Assembly: GCA_003488465.1 (NCBI GenBank)
Contig: DNLN01000084.1
Location: forward strand, 1 to 14,538
Length of the DNA stretch: 14,538 nt
Direction: 5' to 3'
Source of the DNA: Sutterella sp.
Lineage (GTDB): Bacteria > Pseudomonadota > Gammaproteobacteria > Burkholderiales > Burkholderiaceae_F
Each line of letters opens with the position of its first letter. The first letter of the stretch is position 1. Shown one piece after another: positions 9,066 through 14,538 of the stretch. Position numbers and translations under genes: made by a program. Below the pieces are notes generated by a model, which had not been told where the DNA came from, did not search any database, and saw nothing but the letters and a program-made list of their open reading frames with translations.

Positions 9066-10430
9066 TTAAGCCTTCTTCGTCGGGCGCTCCCAGCCCTCAA
9101 CCACGGTCTGGCGAACGCGGCTGATGGTGAGCTTGCCCGCCGGAGCGTCCTTGGCAACCGTCGTGCCAGCGCCGATCGTGGCGCCTGCGCCCACGGTCAC
9201 GGGGGCGATCAGCTGGGTGTCCGAGCCGATGAAGGCATCGTCTCCGATCACCGTACGGAACTTGTTCACTCCGTCATAGTTGCACGTGATCGTGCCTGCG
9301 CCGACATTGACGCGGGCGCCGATCTCGGCGTCTCCGATATATGTGAGGTGATTGACCTTGCTCGCCTCGCCCACAAAGCTCTTCTTGATTTCGACGAAGT
9401 TGCCGATGTGCACATCACTTGCGAGCTGGGTGCCGGGGCGAATCCGGCTGAAGGGGCCGATCTTGTTCATCGAGCCAACGAGCGCGCCGTCGATGTGCGT
9501 ATAGGCCTGAATCCGAGTGCCCGGGCCGATCTCGGCATTGCGGATCACGCTGTAGGGGCCGACGTAGACATTGTCGCCGAGCTGCACGTCGCCCTCGAAA
9601 ATGCATCCCACGTCGATCGTCACATCCTTGCCGCAGGCGAGCTTGCCGCGGATGTCCACGCGCGAGGGGTCGATGATCGTGACGCCCTGCTCGGTAAGGA
9701 TCTCGGCCTGATGATCCTGCCAGATGCCTTCGAGCCGGGCAAGCTGTGTCTTGGAATTGACGCCCTCGATTTCAAAACTGCGGCGCGGGCGCGCGGAGTT
9801 GATGCGCACGCCGTCCCGGACCGCAAGTCCAATGACGTCGGTGAGGTAGTACTCACCCTGGGCGTTGCTCGTCTTGAGTTCAGAGAGCCAGCCCGCAAGG
9901 CGCGCGGTCGGCAGCAGCATGATCCCCGTGTTGATTTCGCGGATCTGCTTCTGCCCTTCGGTGGCATCCTTCTGCTCGACGATCGCCACGATGCGGCCCT
10001 TCTGGCGCAGGATGCGGCCGTAGCCAAAGGGATTGCGAAGAACGGTCGTGAGAATTGCCATGCCGTCGCCCGCCACGGCGCGGAGCCTCTCGATCGTTTC
10101 GGGCTGAATGAGCGGCACGTCGCCGAGCAGCACCAGCGTGTACTCGGCCGCTTCGTCAAGAAGCGGCAGCGCCTGCTGCAGGGCGTGTCCGGTGCCAAGC
10201 TGCGGGCTCTGAAGCGCGAACTGCACCTTCTCGTACCCGGCAAGGTGCGCCTTGACTTCGTCGGCCATGTGGCCGACGACCACGACCGTGCGGGAAATGT
10301 CTTCCAAAAGTTCCACCGTGCCGAGCACATGATCGATCATCGGCTTGCCGGCCAGCGGCTGCAGAACCTTGGGAAGATTCGAATTCATTCGCTTGCCCTG
10401 ACCGGCAGCGAGAATCACAACATTCATCAT
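9066..10430 (-). CDS. glmU: Bifunctional GlcN-1-P acetyltransferase / GlcNAc-1-P uridyltransferase
   Basis: It catalyses the last two steps to UDP-GlcNAc for peptidoglycan and lipid A; cytoplasmic trimer in the family. It has 454 residues. The N-terminal nucleotidyltransferase domain shows LAAGQGKRM (7-15), [20 protein letters not shown] and LLGDVPL, with Asp104 as a likely metal ligand. From about residue 250 a left-handed beta-helix of hexapeptide repeats follows, with [19 protein letters not shown] and [10 protein letters not shown]; His361 is the likely acetyltransfer base. The end, [14 protein letters not shown], matches the family. Starts at 10430 and 10427 are adjacent ATG codons; AAGGA 9 nt before 10430 favours the first. 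It is followed by glmS after 36 nt. The 141 nt upstream separate it from the yjiH-type gene. Confidence 0.98.
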   Translation of the reverse strand: MMNVVILAAGQGKRMNSNLPKVLQPLAGKPMIDHVLGTVELLEDISRTVVVVGHMADEVKAHLAGYEKVQFALQSPQLGTGHALQQALPLLDEAAEYTLVLLGDVPLIQPETIERLRAVAGDGMAILTTVLRNPFGYGRILRQKGRIVAIVEQKDATEGQKQIREINTGIMLLPTARLAGWLSELKTSNAQGEYYLTDVIGLAVRDGVRINSARPRRSFEIEGVNSKTQLARLEGIWQDHQAEILTEQGVTIIDPSRVDIRGKLACGKDVTIDVGCIFEGDVQLGDNVYVGPYSVIRNAEIGPGTRIQAYTHIDGALVGSMNKIGPFSRIRPGTQLASDVHIGNFVEIKKSFVGEASKVNHLTYIGDAEIGARVNVGAGTITCNYDGVNKFRTVIGDDAFIGSDTQLIAPVTVGAGATIGAGTTVAKDAPAGKLTISRVRQTVVEGWERPTKKA

Positions 10431-10501
10431 GAGGATGGTTCCTTCTTGTTTCGCCCTTTGATTGACAGACGTTTCTCGGGCGGGTTTGACTTAACCGAAA
10501 A

Positions 10502-10507
10502 ATTCTA
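10502..10507 (-). promoter_or_regulatory. Candidate -10 element of glmU-glmS
   Basis: TAGAAT reads on the minus strand 72 nt before the glmU ATG. It lies inside an inverted repeat AACCGAA (10493-10499) / TTCGGTT (10525-10531), whose role is unknown. No clear -35 hexamer is seen. Confidence 0.35.
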
Positions 10508-10571
10508 CCTGAGGAGCGTGAGGATTCGGTTGACCGGCGCAGGAACCTTGCCAGAGCTTCAGGGCTCGCAA

Positions 10572-11228
10572 TTACGAAAAGTCCGCGCAGAACAGCGCAG
10601 TCAGGAGCCCCCGAACGAGCAACCCGCCCAGACACTTCAATGCGAAGATGAGTGCAAGCGGCAACCAAATCGGTACGAGAAACGCCGGAAAGAGCGCGGA
10701 AAGGATGGAAAAGTAGATCGCGATGAGAGCCGCACCCGAATACTGCCAGGCGCAAAGAACGACGAGCCCCTTTGCACTGATGGCGCCTCGCTCGTAAAGC
10801 TCCCGGGTCAGTGCGGCGCCCGCGTCTGTGCTCTGCAGACTCGTCATGAGCGCGAGCGCGCTCTGCCCGCTCACGCCAAGAAGGGGCTGGAGCAGAGGGG
10901 TGAGCAAGCGCTCCGCAGCGCGAAGCGCCCCATAGTGCGCGAGCACGGCGATGATCCCCATCGCGGTCATGACGCTGGGATAAAGCGAAACGGCGTAAAG
11001 AAACCCCTGCCGGGCGCCGATCCCGCCCCGTCCGGCAAAGTTCCCTTGCGCGTAATCGCCAAAGCGTCCGAGGAGCGTCGTGAAATCAAGGCATGCCAAA
11101 AACTCCCAGCCGCCCCCGATTCTGTAGAACACGCCGGAAAAAAGGCAGAGCGAGAGCGCAAACGCGACCCAGGCGCCGGGCGTGAGCCCCGCGCCTTTGC
11201 CGCTCCGATTTCTCTGCTTGCCCGTCAT
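10572..11228 (-). CDS. Second YjiH-like nucleoside-recognition (Gate) domain membrane protein
   Basis: About 218 aa, a multi-span membrane protein of the YjiH family, related to the Gate/nucleoside recognition domain of SpmA/SpmB proteins. It is a clear paralog of the YjiH protein encoded at 11855-12511: 125 of 199 hand-aligned residues are identical, including the blocks LDFTTLLG, GGIGARQGFL and LQSTDAGAALT. The ATG at 11228 is chosen because AGAAGG lies 5 nt upstream; a TTG at 11246 is less likely. No yjiG partner accompanies this copy. A hairpin terminator separates it from the yjiHG pair, and a TAGAAT element lies 27 nt before its start. Codon use differs from the first copy (more CTC/CTT, TTT, GGG, AGA and CGG), suggesting lower expression or a separate history. 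Biochemical function unknown. Confidence 0.87.
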   Translation of the reverse strand: MTGKQRNRSGKGAGLTPGAWVAFALSLCLFSGVFYRIGGGWEFLACLDFTTLLGRFGDYAQGNFAGRGGIGARQGFLYAVSLYPSVMTAMGIIAVLAHYGALRAAERLLTPLLQPLLGVSGQSALALMTSLQSTDAGAALTRELYERGAISAKGLVVLCAWQYSGAALIAIYFSILSALFPAFLVPIWLPLALIFALKCLGGLLVRGLLTALFCADFS

Positions 11229-11254
11229 GGATGCCTTCTTGCGCAAAAGGCGTC

Positions 11255-11260
11255 ATTCTA
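11255..11260 (-). promoter_or_regulatory. Candidate -10 element of the second yjiH-like gene
   Basis: TAGAAT on the minus strand lies 27 nt before the ATG at 11228, giving a very short leader. The upstream region has no recognisable -35 at 16-18 nt. It lies just after the terminator of the yjiHG pair, consistent with independent transcription. Confidence 0.35.
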
Positions 11261-11301
11261 AGCGAGAAAGCAAGCGCTATCGGCAAAAGCGCCAGATACG
11301 G

Positions 11302-11335
11302 AAAAGCCGCCAAGAATGGTTTTCCGGGCGGCTTT
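11302..11335 (-). terminator. Intrinsic terminator after yjiG-like gene
   Basis: AAAGCCGCC (11303-11311) pairs with GGCGGCTTT (11327-11335), a 9-bp GC-rich stem with a 15-nt loop. On the minus strand the second arm runs into TTTT. It lies 38 nt after the yjiG-like stop codon and separates that pair from the second yjiH-like gene. Confidence 0.65.
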
Positions 11336-11372
11336 GCTGCGTTTGCGAAACGCTGCCTTGGTCTAAGAGCGC

Positions 11373-11855
11373 TTAGACGTAGGCGGCAACCACAAAGCGC
11401 ATGATGAACATGCCGATGCAGGCCATGAGGATGGAGTTCACCATCAGCATCGGCCAGTACTTCTTCGGCACGTCGGCAACACCGAGCAGACGACCCATGT
11501 ACTGAATCTGGGAGGCCATCAGCAGGAGTGCGGGCGACATGATCGAGATGTCATGCGGAGTGAGCTGATTGCTATGGAGCAGGCTAGCGGCAACGCCGAC
11601 ACCGGCGCCGCAGGACAGCCACGTGGCGCACAGAACCGTGAGGGCCTGGCCGGGCAGATCGAAGATGCCCATCACGCCGCCGCAGTACTTGCCGAGGAAC
11701 GTAAGAACGCCGCACATCTGCAGAATGTAAGTCAGGATGAACGCCATCACCACATTGGGCAGCAGGTTGTTCGTAACGATGCGGAAGCCCTGACGCAAGC
11801 CGTCGATGAAGATATCAAAGGGATTGCCGGACTGCTTAACTTGTGCGGTAGCCAT
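11373..11855 (-). CDS. yjiG: YjiG-like Gate-domain membrane protein
   Basis: 160 aa, against about 153 for E. coli YjiG, with the matching N-terminal pattern: a polar start, then DIFIDGLRQGFRIV followed by TNNLLPNVVMAF. Several hydrophobic spans follow, and a glycine-rich segment SCGAGVGVAASLL corresponds to the family's GGAVGVAASL. The C-terminal half contains QIQYMGRLLGVADVPKKYWP. The family belongs to the nucleoside-recognition (Gate) superfamily and is a two-component membrane system with YjiH; the transported or sensed molecule is not established. The ATG overlaps the yjiH stop codon by one base (TAATG), strongly suggesting translational coupling and 1:1 assembly. A terminator follows. 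Confidence 0.88.
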   Translation of the reverse strand: MATAQVKQSGNPFDIFIDGLRQGFRIVTNNLLPNVVMAFILTYILQMCGVLTFLGKYCGGVMGIFDLPGQALTVLCATWLSCGAGVGVAASLLHSNQLTPHDISIMSPALLLMASQIQYMGRLLGVADVPKKYWPMLMVNSILMACIGMFIMRFVVAAYV

Positions 11856-12511
11856 TATTCGAAGTCCTTACGATAAAGAGAGTTGAGAACGCAACGGACC
11901 AGGAAGCCGCCGACAAACTTCAGGCAGAGCATGAGAAGCAGGGGGAGCCACACCGGGATCAGGAATGCGGAGAACAGAGCCGAAGCGATCGAGAAGTAGT
12001 TCGCAATCAGACCGGCGCCGGCGTACTGCCATGCGCTCATGATCACGAGGCTCTTCATGTCGATTGCTTGTTCGTCATACAGACCCTTGGTCAGAGCGGC
12101 ACCGGCGTCGGTGCTCTGCAGGTCGGTAATCAGGGCAAGACCGGTGATGCCGGAAATGCCAAGGACGGGCTTCAGAAGGGGCGTCATCAGGAACTGAGCG
12201 GCCTTCAGGGCGCCGTAGTGCGACAGCACTGCGAGCAGACCCATGGCCGTCATCACGCCGGGGAACAGCGAGACGGCGAACAGGAAGCCCTGACGGGCAC
12301 CGATGCCGCCCTTGCCCACGAACGTGGAGCCGCCGGCAGTGCCGAACTTGCCGAGAAGGGTCGTAAAGTCAAGAGAGCCGAGGAACTTGTATGCTTCGGG
12401 CATCTTATAAAAGACACCGGAGAAGAAGCACAGAGCCAGCAGGAAAGCGATGAAGGCGCCGATTGTCGGCTTCTCGCCAGGCTGCAGACCGACAGAGCTG
12501 GAATCAGCCAT
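11855..12511 (-). CDS. yjiH: YjiH-like Gate-domain membrane protein, partner of YjiG
   Basis: 218 aa. After a short polar N-terminus, hydrophobic spans begin at about residue 17 (IGAFIAFLLALCFFSGVFY). Conserved blocks are SLDFTTLLGKFG, GKGGIGARQGFLFAVSLFPG, MTAMGLLAVLSHYGALKAA and LQSTDAGAALTKGLYDEQ. This is the YjiH half of a YjiH/YjiG pair of unknown substrate. The ATG at 12511 has AAAGGAGA about 8 nt upstream, a strong ribosome-binding site. Codons are biased toward CTG, CGT, TTC and AAG, the pattern of well-expressed genes, unlike the paralog downstream. It is co-transcribed with yjiG (1-nt overlap), with a TAGAAT element 38 nt before its start and two inverted repeats further upstream. 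In E. coli yjiHG is near iadA; no such gene is seen here. Confidence 0.88.
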   Translation of the reverse strand: MADSSSVGLQPGEKPTIGAFIAFLLALCFFSGVFYKMPEAYKFLGSLDFTTLLGKFGTAGGSTFVGKGGIGARQGFLFAVSLFPGVMTAMGLLAVLSHYGALKAAQFLMTPLLKPVLGISGITGLALITDLQSTDAGAALTKGLYDEQAIDMKSLVIMSAWQYAGAGLIANYFSIASALFSAFLIPVWLPLLLMLCLKFVGGFLVRCVLNSLYRKDFE

Positions 12512-12548
12512 CGATTTGTCTCCTTTGGTAGTTATAGGTGAGGGCATC

Positions 12549-12554
12549 ATTCTA
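12549..12554 (-). promoter_or_regulatory. Candidate -10 element of yjiH-yjiG
   Basis: TAGAAT on the minus strand lies 38 nt before the yjiH ATG. The -35 position is unremarkable, but an AT-rich inverted repeat sits 19 nt further upstream, so an activator or repressor may act here. Confidence 0.4.
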
Positions 12555-12573
12555 CTCACGGAGCCAGGCAAAC

Positions 12574-12586
12574 TTTTGTTACAAAA
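12574..12586. promoter_or_regulatory. Inverted repeat upstream of yjiH (possible operator)
   Basis: TTTTGT and ACAAAA are perfect 6-bp arms around a single T. It is centred about 30 bp upstream of the TAGAAT element of yjiH, a position suited to a transcription factor. The arms are too close together to form a hairpin in RNA. No regulator gene is adjacent. Confidence 0.35.
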
Positions 12587-12613
12587 CTAGGGTTAGCCCG
12601 TGTTTTTTGATTT

Positions 12614-12629
12614 TTGTTTGCCAAAACAA
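12614..12629. promoter_or_regulatory. Second inverted repeat upstream of yjiH
   Basis: TTGTTT and AAACAA are perfect 6-bp arms around GCCA. It shares the TTTTGTT core with the repeat at 12574-12586, 38 bp away. It may be a second site for the same protein, but AT-rich sequence makes chance pairing fairly likely. Confidence 0.25.
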
Positions 12630-12655
12630 CGCCTGCATATAGTTCTTTACCTAGC

Positions 12656-12690
12656 AAAAGGCCCCGAAAGCATCAACTCTCGGGGCTTTT
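12656..12690. terminator. Intrinsic terminator downstream of the symporter gene
   Basis: GCCCCGA (12661-12667) pairs with TCGGGGC (12680-12686), a 7-bp stem with a 12-nt loop, flanked by AAAA on one side and TTTT on the other. It therefore looks functional on both strands. It begins 27 nt past the symporter stop codon in the minus direction and isolates that gene from yjiH. Confidence 0.75.
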
Positions 12691-12716
12691 CGGCTGTTTA
12701 AAGGCAGCTCGACAAA

Positions 12717-14204
12717 TCAGGAGGCAAGCCCGATTGCCGCAGCCTGCTTGGCTTCAAACTTGGCGCGCCGCTCCTTAAGCAGACGGAACCGAGCATTCGC
12801 GCGCGTGGGCAGAAGGCTGCCGACGACCATGCCGACGCCGGCAACGATGAAACCGCCAAGCACGTTCGGGAAGTACTCCTCAAGCGGAGTCCAGGTGAGC
12901 AGCATCCAGGTGATGGCGCCGGCGATGATCGACACCCAGGCGCCCTGCTCGGTCGCCTTCTCCCAGTACATGCCGCACACCAGCGGGAAGAACGCGCCGA
13001 CGACCGGGAACTGGTAGGCCATGGCCACCATGTCGTAAATCTTGGTGCCCTCGAAGTACAGGCTGTAGCCAAGCACGCAGATTGCGAAGATGACGAGCGT
13101 GCCGCGCATCCAGAGCAATTCCTTGTCGTCCTGGATGTGGACGTGGTGCTTGAGAACGTTGTTCACAAAGGTCGTGGTCGGAGCGAGCATCGTGGCCGAG
13201 GCGGTCGACATCACGGCTGCGAGCACGGCACCGAAGAAGAGCACCTTCAGCCACCAGGGCATGAAGTCGCGCACGAGCACCGGAAGCAGCTGCTGGGGAT
13301 CGCTCTCAAGCAGTTCCTGGCCCTGGCCGGGCATGGCGAGCACGGCCGCGCAGACGATGAACATCGGAATGAACGCGAAGAAAATGTAGAACACGCCGCC
13401 CATGATCGGACCCTTGACGGCCGTGCCGGCATCCTTGGCACTCATCACGCGCTGGAACACGTCCTGCTGCGGAATCGAGCCGATCATCATGGTCATGGCA
13501 GAGGAAATCCAGAACAGCCAGCTCGTCATGGACTTGTCATCGGGCGTAAAGTTGAACAGATCGCGCTGGTGCGCAAAATCGATCACCTTCTCGACGCCGC
13601 CCGCCATGTCGCTTGCATAGATCGCAATCGCCACGAGGCCGAGCACGATCAGCATCATCTGGAAGAAGTCCGTAAAGGCGACCGAGAACATGCCGCCGTA
13701 CACCGTGTAAAAGAGCACCACGAACGTGCCGATCATCATGCCGGCCGAGACGCTCACCGCGCCTTCTGTCACGAGATTCAGGACCATGCCGAGGGCGGCC
13801 ACCTGGGCCCCCACCCAGCCGAGGTACGAGATGATGATGAAGATCGAGCAGGCAAGCTCAATGTTCGGGCTGAACTTGCGCCGATAGAAGTCGCCGATCG
13901 TGAGCAGGTTCATCTTGTAGAGTTTGCGGGCAAAGAACATACCCACCAGGATCAGGGCCATGCCCGAGCCGAACGGCTCCTCGATGATCTCATCGAAACC
14001 ACCGGAAATGAAGTTGCCCGGCATGCCGAGGATGGTTTCGCTGCCGAACCACGTTGCAAACGTGGCAGTGATCACCATGGCGAGCGGGAGCGAACGCCCG
14101 GCAAGCGCGTAGTCGGCAGTGTTGCGCACGCGTCGTGCAGCCCAGAGTCCGACGCCAATGGATGCCAGCATGTACAGGCAGACCAGACCGATCAGCGGTG
14201 TCAT
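12717..14204 (-). CDS. Sodium:solute symporter (SSS family, PutP/SGLT-like fold)
   Basis: Inner-membrane transporter using the sodium gradient to import a small solute; 495 aa with about 12-13 hydrophobic spans. Early motifs are RNTADYALAGRSLPLAM and ATWFGSETILG (51-60). The mid-protein block GSIPQQDVFQRVMSAKD (242-258) is typical of the family. MSTASATML (332-340) corresponds to the TM8 segment whose Ser and Thr residues bind sodium in PutP and vSGLT. The ATG at 14204 is chosen because TAAGGAGA lies 9 nt upstream; a start at 14279 would prepend 25 polar residues without a ribosome-binding site. Substrate is not deducible: amino acids, organic acids, sugars and choline are all used by relatives. 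It has its own promoter and terminator and appears monocistronic. Confidence 0.93.
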   Translation of the reverse strand: MTPLIGLVCLYMLASIGVGLWAARRVRNTADYALAGRSLPLAMVITATFATWFGSETILGMPGNFISGGFDEIIEEPFGSGMALILVGMFFARKLYKMNLLTIGDFYRRKFSPNIELACSIFIIISYLGWVGAQVAALGMVLNLVTEGAVSVSAGMMIGTFVVLFYTVYGGMFSVAFTDFFQMMLIVLGLVAIAIYASDMAGGVEKVIDFAHQRDLFNFTPDDKSMTSWLFWISSAMTMMIGSIPQQDVFQRVMSAKDAGTAVKGPIMGGVFYIFFAFIPMFIVCAAVLAMPGQGQELLESDPQQLLPVLVRDFMPWWLKVLFFGAVLAAVMSTASATMLAPTTTFVNNVLKHHVHIQDDKELLWMRGTLVIFAICVLGYSLYFEGTKIYDMVAMAYQFPVVGAFFPLVCGMYWEKATEQGAWVSIIAGAITWMLLTWTPLEEYFPNVLGGFIVAGVGMVVGSLLPTRANARFRLLKERRAKFEAKQAAAIGLAS

Positions 14205-14248
14205 CGCGCACTTCTCCTTAAAAAAAGCGAAACGACAGGAGGGTTCGG

Positions 14249-14274
14249 GGCTCGTGATCTTGGACTCGCGAGCC
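14249..14274 (-). other. Hairpin in the symporter 5' leader
   Basis: GGCTCG (14249-14254) pairs with CGAGCC (14269-14274) around a 14-nt loop. It lies between the predicted transcription start near 14290 and the ribosome-binding site. No T run follows, so it is not a terminator. It may only be structure in the leader. Confidence 0.35.
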
Positions 14275-14280
14275 GTCATT

Positions 14281-14337
14281 TTTTTGCAGGACGCGCACTA
14301 TAGGTTTTTTGCCCATGTACGGCCAATAAATTTTTGC
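14281..14337. repeat. Three TTTTTGC direct repeats at exact 25-bp spacing
   Basis: TTTTTGC occurs with its G at 14286, 14311 and 14336, exactly 25 bp apart. The repeats surround and interleave the predicted symporter promoter: one lies near the transcription start, one between -10 and -35, and one just upstream of -35. The same heptamer appears again at 14438-14444 and inverted at 14421-14427. The regular spacing may reflect a regulator binding in array; this is inference. Confidence 0.45.
14297..14326 (-). promoter_or_regulatory. Sigma-70-type promoter of the symporter gene
   Basis: On the minus strand, TTGGCC (14326-14321; 4 of 6 matches to TTGACA) is followed after 18 nt by TATAGT (14302-14297; 5 of 6 matches to TATAAT). 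Transcription should start near 14290, giving a leader of about 86 nt. This is the best promoter match in the window. Confidence 0.6.
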
Positions 14338-14349
14338 GAAATCCCCCTT

Positions 14350-14379
14350 CTTTTCACCGAAGTCAAACTTCGCGAAAAG
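14350..14379. promoter_or_regulatory. Extended inverted repeat upstream of symporter promoter
   Basis: CTTTTC and CGAAGT (14350-14363, separated by AC) pair with ACTTCG and GAAAAG (14367-14379, separated by C) around a CAA centre. That gives 12 paired positions with one small bulge. It lies about 25 bp upstream of the symporter -35 on the minus strand, a typical activator position, and could also be read by a divergent gene. Function is inferred. Confidence 0.4.
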
Positions 14380-14420
14380 TGCGTAGGGAATACCGCTTAC
14401 ACGATAGGATAAAGCATATT

Positions 14421-14444
14421 GCAAAAAGATGCCCAACTTTTTGC
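14421..14444. promoter_or_regulatory. Inverted repeat GCAAAAAG / CTTTTTGC
   Basis: Perfect 8-bp arms flank an 8-nt loop (14429-14436), followed on the plus strand by TTTTTAGAAT. It resembles a weak terminator or an operator. The plus-strand sequence right after it contains a TAGAAT -10-like element (14449-14454), so an operator next to a divergent promoter is the preferred reading. Confidence 0.35.
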
Positions 14445-14498
14445 TTTTTAGAATTAATTCAAAGCACTACGAGGAGCGATCAGACAGGAGGAACCGCC

Positions 14499-14538
14499 AT
14501 TTCCCATCATCTCAAACGGCAGATCTGCCGCTGCGATT
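14499..14538 (+). CDS. Possible start of a divergent gene with an ATT start codon (partial)
   Basis: A perfect AGGAGG (14486-14491) lies 7 nt before an ATT codon at 14499. The frame stays open to the window end, reading ISHHLKRQICRCD, with Met in place of Ile if ATT initiates. There is no ATG, GTG or TTG at suitable spacing after this ribosome-binding site. A TAGAAT -10-like element lies 45 nt upstream. Only 13 codons are visible, so no family can be assigned. ATT starts are rare but known, for example in E. coli infC and pcnB. Confidence 0.3.
   Translation, partial: MSHHLKRQICRCD

Noticed and set aside
9348..11261. 637-codon plus-strand open frame across glmU and the second yjiH
   Set aside because: It is antisense to two well-recognised genes. 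Its product is low-complexity, rich in Arg, Ala, Glu and His, with no family motifs, as expected for GC-rich antisense frames.
10572..12511. Annotation of the Gate-domain genes as spore maturation proteins SpmA/SpmB
   Set aside because: The superfamily relation is real, but sequence details match YjiH/YjiG better, and the Gram-negative context makes sporulation implausible.
13137..14303. 388-codon plus-strand frame antisense to the symporter
   Set aside because: Same antisense artefact; His-, Asp- and Arg-rich with no motifs, and the minus strand gene is unambiguous.

Overview
This 14.5 kb window is a compact, GC-rich stretch of a Gram-negative chromosome. Inner- and outer-membrane lipoproteins, an AcrB-class pump, glmU-glmS and a yjiHG pair suggest a betaproteobacterium. 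My best guess, from gene style only, is the Burkholderiales/Sutterellaceae; nothing in the window proves it. Almost everything is on the minus strand. The one clear plus-strand gene is a marC-family gene. I see no rRNA, tRNA, CRISPR array, insertion sequence or phage gene.

Region 1 (about 1-6340, minus strand) is a tripartite RND efflux operon read in the order adaptor lipoprotein, inner-membrane RND pump, outer-membrane channel, TetR regulator. The genes are tightly packed: 22 nt between the first two, an 8-nt overlap between pump and channel, and an ATGA overlap between channel and regulator. The regulator runs off the left edge. The promoter region at 6288-6339 carries two inverted repeats flanking a TAGAAT -10-like element, the larger matching at 20 of 24 positions. 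This fits autorepression by the distal TetR protein.

Region 2 (6340-7180) holds a MarC-family membrane protein gene on the plus strand. A shared hairpin terminator separates it from the convergent glmS.

Region 3 (7200-10507, minus strand) is glmU-glmS, which makes glucosamine-6-phosphate and UDP-GlcNAc for peptidoglycan and LPS.

Region 4 (10572-12690, minus strand) holds the YjiH/YjiG family of nucleoside-recognition ('Gate') membrane proteins. A translationally coupled yjiH-yjiG pair is followed by a terminator and then a second yjiH. The second copy has the same length (218 aa) and is about 63% identical over 199 hand-aligned positions, but its codon usage is visibly different. This duplication of one subunit only is the most biologically interesting item in the window.

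Region 5 (12717-14538) is a sodium:solute symporter gene with a good promoter, a terminator and a leader rich in inverted and evenly spaced repeats. At the right edge a strong Shine-Dalgarno sequence precedes an ATT codon on the plus strand, possibly the start of a divergent gene with a rare start codon.

Overall this is mostly well-known chromosomal content. The novelty lies in the unpaired YjiH paralog, the regulatory architecture of the efflux operon and the repeat-rich promoter region at the right end. I found no sign of a wholly new multi-gene system.
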